Of a stretch of DNA of 64,000 bases, positions 1 to 11,042 are shown piece by piece. The stretch is from Nannocystis sp. RBIL2 (GTDB lineage: Bacteria; Myxococcota_A; Polyangia; Nannocystales; Nannocystaceae). The notes beneath the pieces are model-generated. The model was not told the origin of the DNA. It made no database searches and saw only the letters and a program-made list of their open reading frames with translations. The first letter of the stretch is position 1. Every line of letters starts with the position of its first letter. Both the position numbers and the translations under genes were made by a program. The DNA lies in contig NZ_JAPNJW010000001.1 of assembly GCF_026626745.1 (NCBI RefSeq), forward strand, positions 2,014,001 to 2,078,000, read 5' to 3'.

Positions 1-330
1 CTCGTCGACAGCATGCGCACCTCCGAGATCATGGACAGCCTGCTGCAGAGCCTCGGCCGCATGCGGGCCAAGTTCGCCATCCTCGACCTCACCGGCATCG
101 AGGTCGTCGACACCGCCACCGCCAACCACCTGATAGCGATGATCCGCGCCGCCCGCCTGCTCGGCGCCGAGGGCATCCTCACCGGCATCCACCCCGGCAT
201 CGCCCAGACGATCGTCACCCTCGGCGTCGACCTGCGCGGCTTCGTCGTCCACGCGACCCTGCGCCAGGCCCTCAAGCACTGCCTGGCCGCGATGGACGGA
301 ACCCGCGCCCCCGCCGGCAAGCAGTCCTAG
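1..330 (+). CDS. RsbR-type STAS domain protein, C-terminal part (5' end outside window)
   Basis: The frame is open from base 1, so the true start lies to the left; the ATG at 13 is only the first internal Met. The visible 109 residues form one STAS domain of the RsbR kind, with VVDTATANHLI and GIHPGIAQTI matching the two regions that carry the phospho-acceptor threonines of RsbR. Proteins of this family scaffold stressosomes or bind RsbT-like kinases. The complete gene at 2374 ends in a very similar domain, so this fragment may be the tail of a related sensor-STAS protein. The missing sensor domain cannot be known from here. Confidence 0.8.
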   Translation, partial: LVDSMRTSEIMDSLLQSLGRMRAKFAILDLTGIEVVDTATANHLIAMIRAARLLGAEGILTGIHPGIAQTIVTLGVDLRGFVVHATLRQALKHCLAAMDGTRAPAGKQS

Positions 331-744
331 CGGCTCGTCCACGAGCCTTTTCGAAGCGCCGGCCCGCTCACGCCCGCAGAGCTCGCTGCTCTCGGCGATG
401 TTGCGTGACGCGTCGCCGCGCTCAAGGCGCTCGCGCAGCCGACTCGCACATGCAGCGGGCGCGTCGCACATGTCCGCGAATAGAACGCGTAGCAGCTGGT
501 TCGGGGCCGCGCGGCGATCGGGGAGGCCCCCCCACGACCGATCTCACGAACCGGTCGGCGAATCATGGGACCCGGACTTTGGAATTTCGTCAGCGACGGC
601 CAATTCATCGCTCTGACGATCCTCCGAAATGGCCGCTGTCGACGCGCTGTCCATGAATGCCGACACCCTGGACGGGCGAAGAAAGGCCCTTGAAGACGAG
701 GACGAATACCCGTAGGTTCGTCCCCCGAAAACCAGGAGTCACCC
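331..744. other. Intergenic region, no gene recognised
   Basis: This 414-base stretch holds only short overlapping open frames on both strands with no recognisable protein. The last 15 bases contain an AGGAG ribosome binding site (734-738) for the gene at 745. No hairpin followed by a T-run was seen after the stop at 330. Confidence 0.5.
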
Positions 745-1548
745 ATGATGTTGCGGAAGGCGTGTGTGGTATCGGCGATGTTCCTGTTCGCCTGTGGCGA
801 ATCGGAGGTCATCGACGGGGCGGAGCTCGAGACGGTGAATCAGGAGATCGTCGACAACCTGCTGGCCGCGGGCTACCCGGACAGCGAGATCGAGGTCGGC
901 GACGACGGCGTGGTCATCGTCGGCGGCGACGCGGTCGTCACTTTGGCCGCCTCGCGCGAGATGATCGGCCTCGACGGCCACGACGGTCACGACGGAGACA
1001 CCCAGTTTCGTCAGTACCGCACGACCAACCTGGTCGCCCCCGACGTCGCAGTCATCTGCATCGACGGCTCGGCCTACACCGGGACGATGGGCGCCGCGCT
1101 CGACAAGGCGATCGCCAACTACACCAGCCTGAACCTGTCGTTCGACATGGTGCGGACGAACGGCTCCGACGCCGGCTGCGACGCCGAGATCGTCATGACC
1201 GCCAAGGGCGGCGCCGGCGGCTCGTCGGGCTTCCCCGAGGGCGGGCTGCCCTACCACACGGTCAACGTCGGCAAGTCCACCGCCAACTACGGGCTCGCGG
1301 TCGCCACCCACGTCATCACGCACGAGCTGGGCCACTGCATCGGCTTCCGCCACACCGATTACTACAACCGCGCGATCAGCTGCGGCACCGGCGGCAACGA
1401 GGGCGACGCCGGCGTCGGCGCGATCCACATCCCCGGCACCCCCACCGACGCCGTCCTCAACGGCTCGGTCATGAACTCGTGCTTCAATCAGGGCAGCACG
1501 GGCCAGTGGACGCCCGGCGACCTCACCGCGCTGAACACTCTTTACTGA
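745..1548 (+). CDS. Secreted lipoprotein metalloprotease, M57 (HEIGH-type) like
   Basis: The 267-residue protein begins with a short hydrophobic signal ending in LFAC, a lipobox, so it should be lipidated and exported. The zinc site is HELGHCIGFRH at residues 193-203: H193, E194, H197 and H203 fit the extended HExxHxxGxxH metzincin motif. A downstream SVMNS segment may be the Met-turn. The acidic N-terminal third could be an inhibitory propeptide. Overall this resembles the myxobacterial M57 'dual-action HEIGH' peptidases. The start has AGGAG seven bases upstream; an adjacent second ATG at 748 is equally possible. Substrate unknown. Confidence 0.8.
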   Translation: MMLRKACVVSAMFLFACGESEVIDGAELETVNQEIVDNLLAAGYPDSEIEVGDDGVVIVGGDAVVTLAASREMIGLDGHDGHDGDTQFRQYRTTNLVAPDVAVICIDGSAYTGTMGAALDKAIANYTSLNLSFDMVRTNGSDAGCDAEIVMTAKGGAGGSSGFPEGGLPYHTVNVGKSTANYGLAVATHVITHELGHCIGFRHTDYYNRAISCGTGGNEGDAGVGAIHIPGTPTDAVLNGSVMNSCFNQGSTGQWTPGDLTALNTLY

Positions 1549-1658
1549 CAGCACGCTGGCCGCGCCGATTCGCAGCCGCGTGCCGGCTGCCATGATTCGC
1601 GCGGCCTCCTCGTATCGCCGCCCCCGCAGGACCGCCCGCGGCTGGGCGGCGAGCCGTT

Positions 1659-2042
1659 TCAGAGCGGCTCGAAGCAGTCGTAGTTGCGCATTCCGGCGAT
1701 CTGCCCGTCACTCAGCTCGAGGAACAGCGCCTGGCGGGCGCGCAGCTCGTGGCCGGCCGGCAGGTCGCGCAGCGGCACCGCGAGCGTGCCCGCCCAGTCG
1801 ACCTCCAGGACGACGCGATCGCCCTGGGCCAGCGCGTCGACCAGACTGTACCGCTGCGACCGCATCAACCCGGCCCCGCGGGCGGCGCTGGCGAGCACCG
1901 CCTCGCGGTCGCGCCGGACCCCGGCGGGGAACAGGCGGTGGGGCAGCTCGTGCTGGACCGGGTCGGGGTGAAAGAAGGCAGCGAGCGCCTCGCCGGTGGC
2001 GCCGGCCTCGACCGCCTGCAGCGCCGCCTCGTCGCCCGCCAC
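1659..2042 (-). CDS. NTF2-like / SnoaL-like small protein
   Basis: A 127-residue protein with the pattern of a compact alpha+beta cone: ALAAFFHPDPVQHELP near the start (the usual 'time when the polyketide/steroid sits in the cavity' helix-strand region), a middle stretch VVLEVDWAGTLAVPL and the ending DGQIAGMRNYDCFEPL, typical of SnoaL-like members. Such proteins may be small isomerases, cyclases or ligand-binding proteins; no catalytic role can be assigned. The start is a GTG; the frame stays open upstream without homology-like sequence, so the exact start is uncertain. Confidence 0.65.
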   Translation of the reverse strand: MAGDEAALQAVEAGATGEALAAFFHPDPVQHELPHRLFPAGVRRDREAVLASAARGAGLMRSQRYSLVDALAQGDRVVLEVDWAGTLAVPLRDLPAGHELRARQALFLELSDGQIAGMRNYDCFEPL

Positions 2043-2181
2043 GGCGAGGCCGCCCTCGCCGCCTGCCAGGCCGTCCTCGCCGACGTGCTCGACACTCTCG
2101 GCGGCGCCGATGCCGTGCGCGCGCGGCGAGTCCTCGCACCAGGCTGACCCGGCCGCGAAACATCCCTCGAAGACGCACGCG

Positions 2182-2215
2182 AATGACGTCAGTCCAAAGC
2201 TGACGAAAGGTCATT
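2182..2215. promoter_or_regulatory. Nested inverted repeats in divergent intergenic region
   Basis: Between the divergent genes at 2042 (minus) and 2374 (plus) there is an outer repeat AATGAC (2182-2187) / GTCATT (2210-2215) enclosing an inner GTCAG (2188-2192) / CTGAC (2200-2204). The left half also contains the palindrome TGACGTCA at 2185-2192. This could be an operator serving both genes or an RNA structure. The rest of the 330-base gap shows nothing else. Confidence 0.35.
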
Positions 2216-2373
2216 GTGCGAGGTCGTGAGGCCTTCGTGTACGTGCACCGCCGCGAGTGCGACGATCGCCGCTCCGGCGCCTCGCGCGCCGGCAATCGCT
2301 GCACGACGGACGCGAGTCCGATCGCAAGCGAATGCTGCCGGAGGCCGGGCCGGATCTGCTATCGTGCCCGCGA

Positions 2374-3306
2374 ATGACACGTGACCTGCCCCCGGCCCAG
2401 GCGCTCCGGGCCCGCATCGATTTCGACGAGCGCGAGCTGGCGACCCGACGCGCTTACTTCGAGATCGAGGACGCCGACCTCGAGCGGCTCGGGCGCCTGG
2501 AACAGTTCGCCCACAAGCACATGGACGAGGTGGTGGAGGACTTCTACCGCCTGCTCCTCGGCCACGCCGTGCCGCGCGGCTTCTTCGCGGACGAGGCCAC
2601 CATTCGCCGCGTCAAGCGGCTGCAGCGCGACTACTTCCTGCAGCTGTTCGCCGGGTGCTGCGACCTCGAGTACGTCGAAGATCGCCTGCGGGTCGGCGCG
2701 GCCCACGAGGCGATCGGGATGCAGCCGCGCTGGTACATCGGCGCCTACCGCCACTACCTCTCGATCCTCCACGACAAGCTTTTTGCGGACTTCGCCGATC
2801 CGGCCGAGGCGAGCGCGATTCATGCGAGCCTGCTCAAGCTGGTGATGTTCGACGTGTCGCTGGCCATCGACGCGTACATCGCCGCGAACCTCGAGACCAT
2901 CGGCCGCCACCAGGCCGCGCTCCGCGAGCTCTCGACGCCGATCGCCAAGGTCCACGACGGCGTCCTGCTGCTGCCGCTGATCGGCGCCCTCGACGCCCAG
3001 CGCGCGCAGCAGGTGATGGACGCGGTGCTCCTCCGGCTCGTCGAGGAGCGCGCCAGGGTCATGATCCTCGACATCGCCGGCGTGGCCGCGGTCGACGGCC
3101 GCGTCGCCGACCATCTCGTCAGGACGATCGCCGCCATGCGCCTCGTCGGCGCCCAGGCGATCCTCACCGGCATCAGCCCGCAGGTGGCGCGCACGCTCAC
3201 CGAGTCAGGCGTCGACATCGGCGCGGTGCCGACCCTGGCGCACCTGCAGGAGGGCATCGAGCTCGCCCTCGCGCTGGTCGGCAAGCAGATCGCCGAGCGC
3301 GCCTGA
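2374..3306 (+). CDS. Globin-coupled sensor fused to RsbR-type STAS domain
   Basis: 310 residues. Residues about 28-190 form a protoglobin/globin-coupled sensor domain: the segment GAAHEAIGMQPRWYIGAY contains the expected proximal haem ligand H111 and the conserved WYIGAY. Residues about 200-305 form an RsbR STAS domain. This is an oxygen- or redox-sensing stressosome-type regulator. The first phospho-acceptor position is altered: where RsbR and the fragment at 1-330 have VDT this protein has VDG, while the second Thr (VART) remains. The ATG at 2374 is chosen because the globin domain begins soon after it; longer upstream frame lacks protein-like sequence. It converges on the kinase gene at 3464. 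Confidence 0.85.
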   Translation: MTRDLPPAQALRARIDFDERELATRRAYFEIEDADLERLGRLEQFAHKHMDEVVEDFYRLLLGHAVPRGFFADEATIRRVKRLQRDYFLQLFAGCCDLEYVEDRLRVGAAHEAIGMQPRWYIGAYRHYLSILHDKLFADFADPAEASAIHASLLKLVMFDVSLAIDAYIAANLETIGRHQAALRELSTPIAKVHDGVLLLPLIGALDAQRAQQVMDAVLLRLVEERARVMILDIAGVAAVDGRVADHLVRTIAAMRLVGAQAILTGISPQVARTLTESGVDIGAVPTLAHLQEGIELALALVGKQIAERA

Positions 3307-3392
3307 GCGCCGAACGACGTGTCCCCATGCACACGCCGCCGGACCGCCGGCAATCGTCGCGCGCCCCGCCCGAGCACGGGCGCACTCATGAC

Positions 3393-3408
3393 ATGTCCCG
3401 AAGGACAT
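3393..3408 (+). terminator. Palindromic hairpin with T-run, terminator for globin-STAS gene
   Basis: ATGTCC-N4-GGACAT followed directly by TTTTAT on the plus strand, 87 bases after the stop at 3306. A member of the dispersed TGTCC-N4-GGACA family. Confidence 0.6.
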
Positions 3409-3432
3409 TTTATGATTGTCCGCACTTTAAAA

Positions 3433-3454
3433 GACATGTCCCGTCGGACATGCC
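3433..3454 (-). terminator. Palindromic hairpin with T-run, terminator for kinase gene
   Basis: ATGTCC-N4-GGACAT (3436-3451) lies nine bases beyond the 3' end of the minus-strand kinase at 3464. Read on the minus strand it is followed by TCTTTTAAAG. With the copy at 3393 it forms a back-to-back pair in a convergent gap. Confidence 0.6.
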
Positions 3455-3463
3455 ATCATTCAC

Positions 3464-6379
<2,916 letters not shown>

Positions 6380-6473
6380 CGGACCAGGGTACGCCGACGG
6401 GCCGCGAACTGATCGATCGAACCCGACGCGCGCCTCCGCGCGGGCGCCCGCGGCGCCGGCGACGGCCCATCAC

Positions 6474-6489
6474 ATGTCCTTCAAGACAT
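6474..6489 (-). terminator. Degenerate palindrome after folB, putative terminator
   Basis: ATGTCC-N4-AGACAT, 37 bases beyond the folB stop, with another ATGTCC half-site overlapping at 6487-6492. It belongs to the dispersed palindrome family but has one arm mismatch. Confidence 0.4.
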
Positions 6490-6525
6490 GTCCTTCACGC
6501 CATCTCGAAAGTCACCCGCGCCGGC

Positions 6526-7272
6526 TCAGAAGAACCGCATCGGCTCGGTGCGCGTCAGCGCGGCGGTCGGCACGTCGACCTCGACCTCGTCGGTCGGGAT
6601 GAACGCCGGCCGGTCGATGCACAGGAAGCTCTGCTCGATGTCGGTGACGTTCTCGTAGCGGTGCGGGAACCCGCGCGGCCACGTGTGCGCCGTGCCGGCG
6701 GCCACCGGCGCGCCCTGCAGCAGCAGGCCGTCGCCGAGCACCAGCTCCGTCTCGTCGAGGTGGTGATGCACGTGCGTCGGCAGCACCGTGTGCGGGTGCA
6801 GGCGCTCGCGGTACACCCCGGACTCGCGCGTCTCGAACACCACGTCGACGTAGCCGAACGACTTCGTCTCGGTCACGAGCTCGAGGTCGCCGCGCTCGCG
6901 GTGGATCTCGAGCGTCGGCACCGCCGCGCCCGACAGCGCCACCAGCTTCGACAGCCGCACGTCGACCGCCTCGACCTGCGGCCGCGGCACGTCCGCGCTC
7001 GGCGGCAGCAGCAGCCACGCGGCGACCGCCTCGGCCGCGCTCTCGAGCAGGCGGAAGCGGGCCGCCACCATCACGAAGCGCAGCTCGCCGAGCAGCCGCG
7101 AGTAGTCGAGCGTGCTCGTCAGGCGCCCGTCGCGGGCCGCCGTGCGCGCGTCGAAGTGCAGCGTCACGTCGAGCCGGACCGGCTGCGGCGTGTTGCGCTC
7201 GTGGCCGAACAGGCCGACGATGCAGTCGAAGCGCATGTCGTGGAGAGAGAGGCGATCGAGGGTTCGGGTCAT
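6526..7272 (-). CDS. folB: Dihydroneopterin aldolase-like domain fused to a cupin
   Basis: 248 residues. The first 120 residues resemble FolB/FolX: they begin LSLHDMRFDCIVGLFGHE and contain STLDYSRLLGELRF and LLESAAEAVAAWLL, the normal strand-helix order of the family. The usual small FolB is about 120 residues. Here residues about 130-248 add a cupin-like barrel with HTVLPTHVHHHLDETELVLG, where H and E residues can bind a metal, and TAHTWPRGFPHRYENVT. The ATG overlaps the stop of the upstream reductase (ATGA), implying translational coupling. The pair suggests pterin metabolism; what the cupin adds is unknown. Confidence 0.8.
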   Translation of the reverse strand: MTRTLDRLSLHDMRFDCIVGLFGHERNTPQPVRLDVTLHFDARTAARDGRLTSTLDYSRLLGELRFVMVAARFRLLESAAEAVAAWLLLPPSADVPRPQVEAVDVRLSKLVALSGAAVPTLEIHRERGDLELVTETKSFGYVDVVFETRESGVYRERLHPHTVLPTHVHHHLDETELVLGDGLLLQGAPVAAGTAHTWPRGFPHRYENVTDIEQSFLCIDRPAFIPTDEVEVDVPTAALTRTEPMRFF

Positions 7273-8012
7273 GCTACCGACAGTCCTCCGTCGACGCGCA
7301 GCGTCTGGCCGGTGACATAGGGGGCCGTGGCGAGGAAGACCACGGCGCGGGCGATGTCCTCCGGCGAGCCCTCGCGGCGCAGCGGCGTGCGCCGGAGGAT
7401 GTCCTGCCGCTGCTCGTCGGTCGTCTCGCCGGCCATCGCCACCGGCCCGGGCGCGACCGCGTTGACGCGCACCTGCGGGCCCAGCTCGAGCGCCCACGCG
7501 CGCGTCAGCTGCTCTAACGCCGCCTTGCTGGCGAGGTAGTGCGAGAACGCGTGCGTGGTCGTGTACGGGTGCGACACGGCCATGTCGGTGATGTTGACCA
7601 CGCAGCCCGGGGCCGCCGCGCGCAGGCACGGCAGCAGCGCCTGGGTCAGCAGGAACGGCGCGCGCAGGTTGACCGCCAGCATCGCCTCGAGGCGCTCGCG
7701 CGTGATCGCCTCGAACGCCACGTGCTCGTAGCTGGCCGCGTTGTTGACCAGCAGCTCGAGCGACGCGCCGCGCCGGCGGACCTGCGCCGCCAGCTCCTCG
7801 GGCCCGTCCGGATCGGCGAGGTCGGCCACCGCAACCCACGCCTGGCGCCCGCCGTCGCGCAGCGCCTGCACCAGCGCCTCGGCCTCCGCGAGCGAGCGGC
7901 GGGTGTGCACGACCACGTCGAACCCGGCCGCCGCCAGCGCCTTCGAGGTCGCCGCGCCGAGGCGCACGGCGCCGCCTGTGACGAGCGCGAGGGGCACCGC
8001 GCTCGTATACAC
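7269..8012 (-). CDS. Short-chain dehydrogenase, pteridine reductase/FolM-like
   Basis: 247 residues with a classical SDR plan: cofactor motif TGGAVRLG near residues 12-19, an Arg in the VVVHTRRS turn that favours NADPH, NNAAS at about 90, and the catalytic Ser-Tyr-Lys set with YLASKAA (Y and K). The TGGxxRxG variant and the HTRRS turn are typical of pteridine reductase and FolM, and the partner gene is a folB homologue, so reduction of a dihydropterin is a good guess. The first codon is GTG at 8012; another GTG five codons later is equally plausible. FabG-like reductase activity cannot be excluded. Confidence 0.78.
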   Translation of the reverse strand: MYTSAVPLALVTGGAVRLGAATSKALAAAGFDVVVHTRRSLAEAEALVQALRDGGRQAWVAVADLADPDGPEELAAQVRRRGASLELLVNNAASYEHVAFEAITRERLEAMLAVNLRAPFLLTQALLPCLRAAAPGCVVNITDMAVSHPYTTTHAFSHYLASKAALEQLTRAWALELGPQVRVNAVAPGPVAMAGETTDEQRQDILRRTPLRREGSPEDIARAVVFLATAPYVTGQTLRVDGGLSVA

Positions 8013-8195
8013 CCAAGGCCCTGCGCGCGCGACTCGCCGCCGCGTGCGCCCCCTCGCGGCGACACTTGCTCGCGCCGGTGCAGCCGCCCCGCGAAGGACA
8101 GGCCGCGGCGAGCTGCGGCTCGCGCTCGTCCTCGCGACTTCGACCCGGGCCGCCGCACCTGCCGCGCTCGCCGGCCCGCGTTACAATGCCGGCCG

Positions 8196-8954
8196 ATGCG
8201 GCTCCTGCTCAGCAACGACGACGGCTACCTCGCACCCGGCCTGGCGGCGCTCCATCAGGCCTTGAAGCCGCTCGGCGAGATCACGGTGATCGCCCCCGAA
8301 CAGAACTGCAGCGGCGCCTCGAACTCCCTCACCCTGTGGCGCCCGCTGTCGGTCTACACCTCGGCCAACGGCTTTCACTACCTCAACGGCACTCCGACCG
8401 ACTGCGTCCACGTCGCGCTCACCGGCATGCTCGACCACAAGCCGGACCTCGTGATCTCCGGCATCAACAACGGTCAGAACATGGGCGACGACACCCTCTA
8501 TTCGGGCACCGTCGCCGCCGCGACCGAGGGCTTCTTGTTCGGCGTGCCCTCGATCGCGTTCTCTCTGGCGCACAAGAACTGGGCCCACCTCGACGCCGCC
8601 GCGCGGGTCGCCGCCGACATCGTCGAGCACTTCGCCCGCCAGCCGCTGCCGGGCCACACCCTGCTGAACGTCAACATCCCCAACCTGCCCTACGAGTCGC
8701 TCGGCGAGTGGCGGGTCACCCGGCTCGGCAAGCGCCATCCGTCGCAGCCGGTGGTGCGTCAGACCAATCCGCGCGGCGAGCCGATCTACTGGATCGGCGC
8801 CTCGGGCGAGGCCTTCGACGCCAGCGAGGGCACCGACTTCCACGCGGTCGCGCACGGCTGCGTGTCGATCACGCCGTTGCAGCTCGACCTGACCCACACG
8901 CAGATGCTACCGACCTTGCGCGAGTGGTTGCACGGCCGCCGCGGCGCGCCCTGA
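8196..8954 (+). CDS. surE: 5'/3'-nucleotidase SurE
   Basis: 252 residues, usual SurE length. It starts [11 protein letters not shown], the diagnostic metal-binding NDDG motif, followed by [13 protein letters not shown] (substrate Ser/Asn loop), [12 protein letters not shown], and [22 protein letters not shown], all hallmark SurE segments. The enzyme removes phosphate from nucleoside 5' and 3' monophosphates in the cytoplasm using a divalent metal. The ATG at 8196 is fixed by the family start. It is divergent from the reductase at 8012, with 183 bases between them. Confidence 0.95.
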   Translation: MRLLLSNDDGYLAPGLAALHQALKPLGEITVIAPEQNCSGASNSLTLWRPLSVYTSANGFHYLNGTPTDCVHVALTGMLDHKPDLVISGINNGQNMGDDTLYSGTVAAATEGFLFGVPSIAFSLAHKNWAHLDAAARVAADIVEHFARQPLPGHTLLNVNIPNLPYESLGEWRVTRLGKRHPSQPVVRQTNPRGEPIYWIGASGEAFDASEGTDFHAVAHGCVSITPLQLDLTHTQMLPTLREWLHGRRGAP

Positions 8955-9183
8955 TCGAGCGCGGCGCCGCGCTCCCTTCCATCGACCGCGACTGCGTCGC
9001 GCCACGCGCTGCACGAACCTCGCGGGCACCTCCACGAACTGCGCGGTGTCGACCGGGCTCTGCCATATCGCGGCTCAGCGAGCGCGACCTCGTGTCGATC
9101 TCCGCCCACACCGTCCGCGACGCGACCCACTCGGACCCGCCCCGCTTGACCCGCTGCGACCGCGCGGGCCAGTATCGTCGTTC

Positions 9184-9807
9184 ATGGGTCCTCTCCGCGT
9201 CCTCCTCCCCGTCCTCCTGGCCGCCGCCTGCGACGGCGGACAACCTGGCCCTTCCAACATGCCCGCAGAGACATCCAAGACACCGCCTGCTGCCACCCCC
9301 GCCGACGCCCCCGCCGCCGGCGACGCCTCGTTGTTCACCAGCAAGGACGGCCTCGTCGCCGCCCCGCGCCCGCCCGGCGACGGCTGGGAGTGCGTCGAGC
9401 AGACCGCCGCCGAGCCCGGTCAGGAGACCACCCTGATCAAGTGCCGGCACACCGACAAGGCGCGCTTCTTCTTCCTGCTGGCCAAGGACTACGCGGTCCC
9501 GCCCGACCAGGTCCGCAGCGCCGAGCAGCTGGCGACCGACGTGTTCCCCGCGACCTACCAGAAGCTGTTCCAGAAGTTCGAGGTCACCGACTCGAAGCCG
9601 ACCACCCGCGACGGCAAGCCCGGGCACGAGCTGCGGATCTCCGCCGTCCACGCCAGCATGGGCGAGATCCGCAAGCGCGAGCTCGTCCACACCGCCGGCA
9701 ACCACGTGTTCGTCGTCAGCGCCGAGGGCTTGCCGGACGTCTTCGACGCCGAGTCGGCCGCGATCGAGGCGTGGTTCTCCGGCGCGCGGTTTAAAAACCT
9801 GCAATAG
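9184..9807 (+). CDS. Hypothetical lipoprotein
   Basis: 207 residues. The signal peptide MGPLRVLLPVLLAAAC ends in a lipobox with Cys16, followed by a Pro/Ala-rich linker to about residue 45. The remaining 160 residues look like one globular domain with paired Cys and stretches such as FFFLLAKDYAVP and HTAGNHVFVVSAEG. I do not recognise the family. The ATG was chosen because it sets the signal peptide; the frame extends upstream without meaning. Confidence 0.7.
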   Translation: MGPLRVLLPVLLAAACDGGQPGPSNMPAETSKTPPAATPADAPAAGDASLFTSKDGLVAAPRPPGDGWECVEQTAAEPGQETTLIKCRHTDKARFFFLLAKDYAVPPDQVRSAEQLATDVFPATYQKLFQKFEVTDSKPTTRDGKPGHELRISAVHASMGEIRKRELVHTAGNHVFVVSAEGLPDVFDAESAAIEAWFSGARFKNLQ

Positions 9808-9825
9808 GGGTCTGCAGGCTCCGGC

Positions 9826-9847
9826 GACCTGTCCTCGAGGCCAGGTC
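9826..9847 (+). terminator. Near-palindrome after lipoprotein gene
   Basis: GACCTGTCC (9826-9834) and GGCCAGGTC (9839-9847) pair with one mismatch, 19 bases after the stop at 9807. The core CTGTCC-TCGA-GGCCAG is a degenerate copy of the dispersed palindrome; no strong T-run follows. Confidence 0.4.
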
Positions 9848-9893
9848 TCCGGGGCCTCACGCCCGAGCCGGCGATATCGGCTACGCTGATCGC

Positions 9894-11003
9894 ATGCTCC
9901 TTCGATCCGCCCCCAAACCCCTGCTCGCCGCGCTCCTGGGCGTCCTCGCCTGCAACGCGACGGCGGGCGACGGGGAGACCGACGGCGCCGGCGGTGGTAC
10001 GACGAATGAAGCCGGCACTGGCGACATTCACGGCCCCGTCGGCGAATGGGTGTGGCACGACGTGCCCGGGGCGATCTGCGCCAACGGGACGCCGACCGGC
10101 ATCGGCGTCAATCAGGGCACCGGCGACCGCCTGGTGGTCTACCTGTCGGGCGGGAGCGCCTGCCTCGACGAGGGTTGCAGCATCGGCACCCCGTCGATGC
10201 GCAAGGACGGCGGCTTCGGCGCGGCCGAGCTCGCCGAGTGCGTCGCGGGCGACTGCGACGGCTCGGTCACCTTCCCGAACGAGAGCATCTTCGATCGCGC
10301 CGCCGCGGTGAACCCGTTCGCCGACGCCACCTTCGTCTTCATCTCGAACTGCGCCGGCGATTACTACGTCGGCGACAACGACCACGCCTTCACGGGCTGG
10401 ACCGCGCAGTTCCACGGCTCGCGCAACCAAAGGCTGTTCGCCGCCGCGCTCGCGGCCTCGTTCCCTGCCGCGTCGCGCGTGATCTTGACCGGCGGCAGCG
10501 CCGGCTCGGTGGGCGCCATGCTCAACTACTGGCAATGGCTCGAGGCCTTCCCGGACACGCGCGTCGACCTCGTCTCGGACGCTTTCGCGTTCGTGTTCGC
10601 GGACGGGCCCGAGTGGCGCTACGAGCTCCACGACCCGCAGGAGCCGCCCGGCTGCACCACGTGCGCCAGCGACTACCGCACCGTCTACGACTTCAACGCG
10701 AGCCTCGCCCCGGACTCGCGGATCGCAGTGCTCGACTCGGAGAACAACTGGACCCTCGATCTGGTGACCGGATTCAAATACACCCCGGGTCTCGAGGCCC
10801 TGCAGATGCGCCTCGACGACCTCCCCAACCTCCGGTACTACGTCGCCAACGGCGACGAGCACATCTTGCTGCAGCACCCGCTCGACAGCGACGCGATCGT
10901 CGTCGAGCGCGACGGCGACGAGCCGCAGCGCCTATCCGAGTTCCTCGCGCAGATGCAGAGCGACGATCCGGCGTGGACCAGCATGACCTGTCTAAAGCCG
11001 TGA
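9894..11003 (+). CDS. Pectinacetylesterase/Notum-family hydrolase, lipoprotein
   Basis: 369 residues. The lipobox VLAC gives a lipidated Cys20, followed by a Gly/Thr-rich linker. The mature part has the pectinacetylesterase-family plan: LVVYLSGGSACLDEGCS (oxyanion GG and paired Cys), FVFISNCAGDYYVGD, and the nucleophile elbow ILTGGSAGSVGA with the catalytic Ser. A late D/H pair (NGDEHI) may complete the triad. It is likely a surface carboxylesterase acting on acylated polysaccharide or protein; the exact substrate is unknown. No lid or carbohydrate-binding domain was seen. Confidence 0.82.
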   Translation: MLLRSAPKPLLAALLGVLACNATAGDGETDGAGGGTTNEAGTGDIHGPVGEWVWHDVPGAICANGTPTGIGVNQGTGDRLVVYLSGGSACLDEGCSIGTPSMRKDGGFGAAELAECVAGDCDGSVTFPNESIFDRAAAVNPFADATFVFISNCAGDYYVGDNDHAFTGWTAQFHGSRNQRLFAAALAASFPAASRVILTGGSAGSVGAMLNYWQWLEAFPDTRVDLVSDAFAFVFADGPEWRYELHDPQEPPGCTTCASDYRTVYDFNASLAPDSRIAVLDSENNWTLDLVTGFKYTPGLEALQMRLDDLPNLRYYVANGDEHILLQHPLDSDAIVVERDGDEPQRLSEFLAQMQSDDPAWTSMTCLKP

Positions 11004-11042
11004 TCGGCGGCGCGTTCACTCCGAACGCGACCGCGACTCGCC

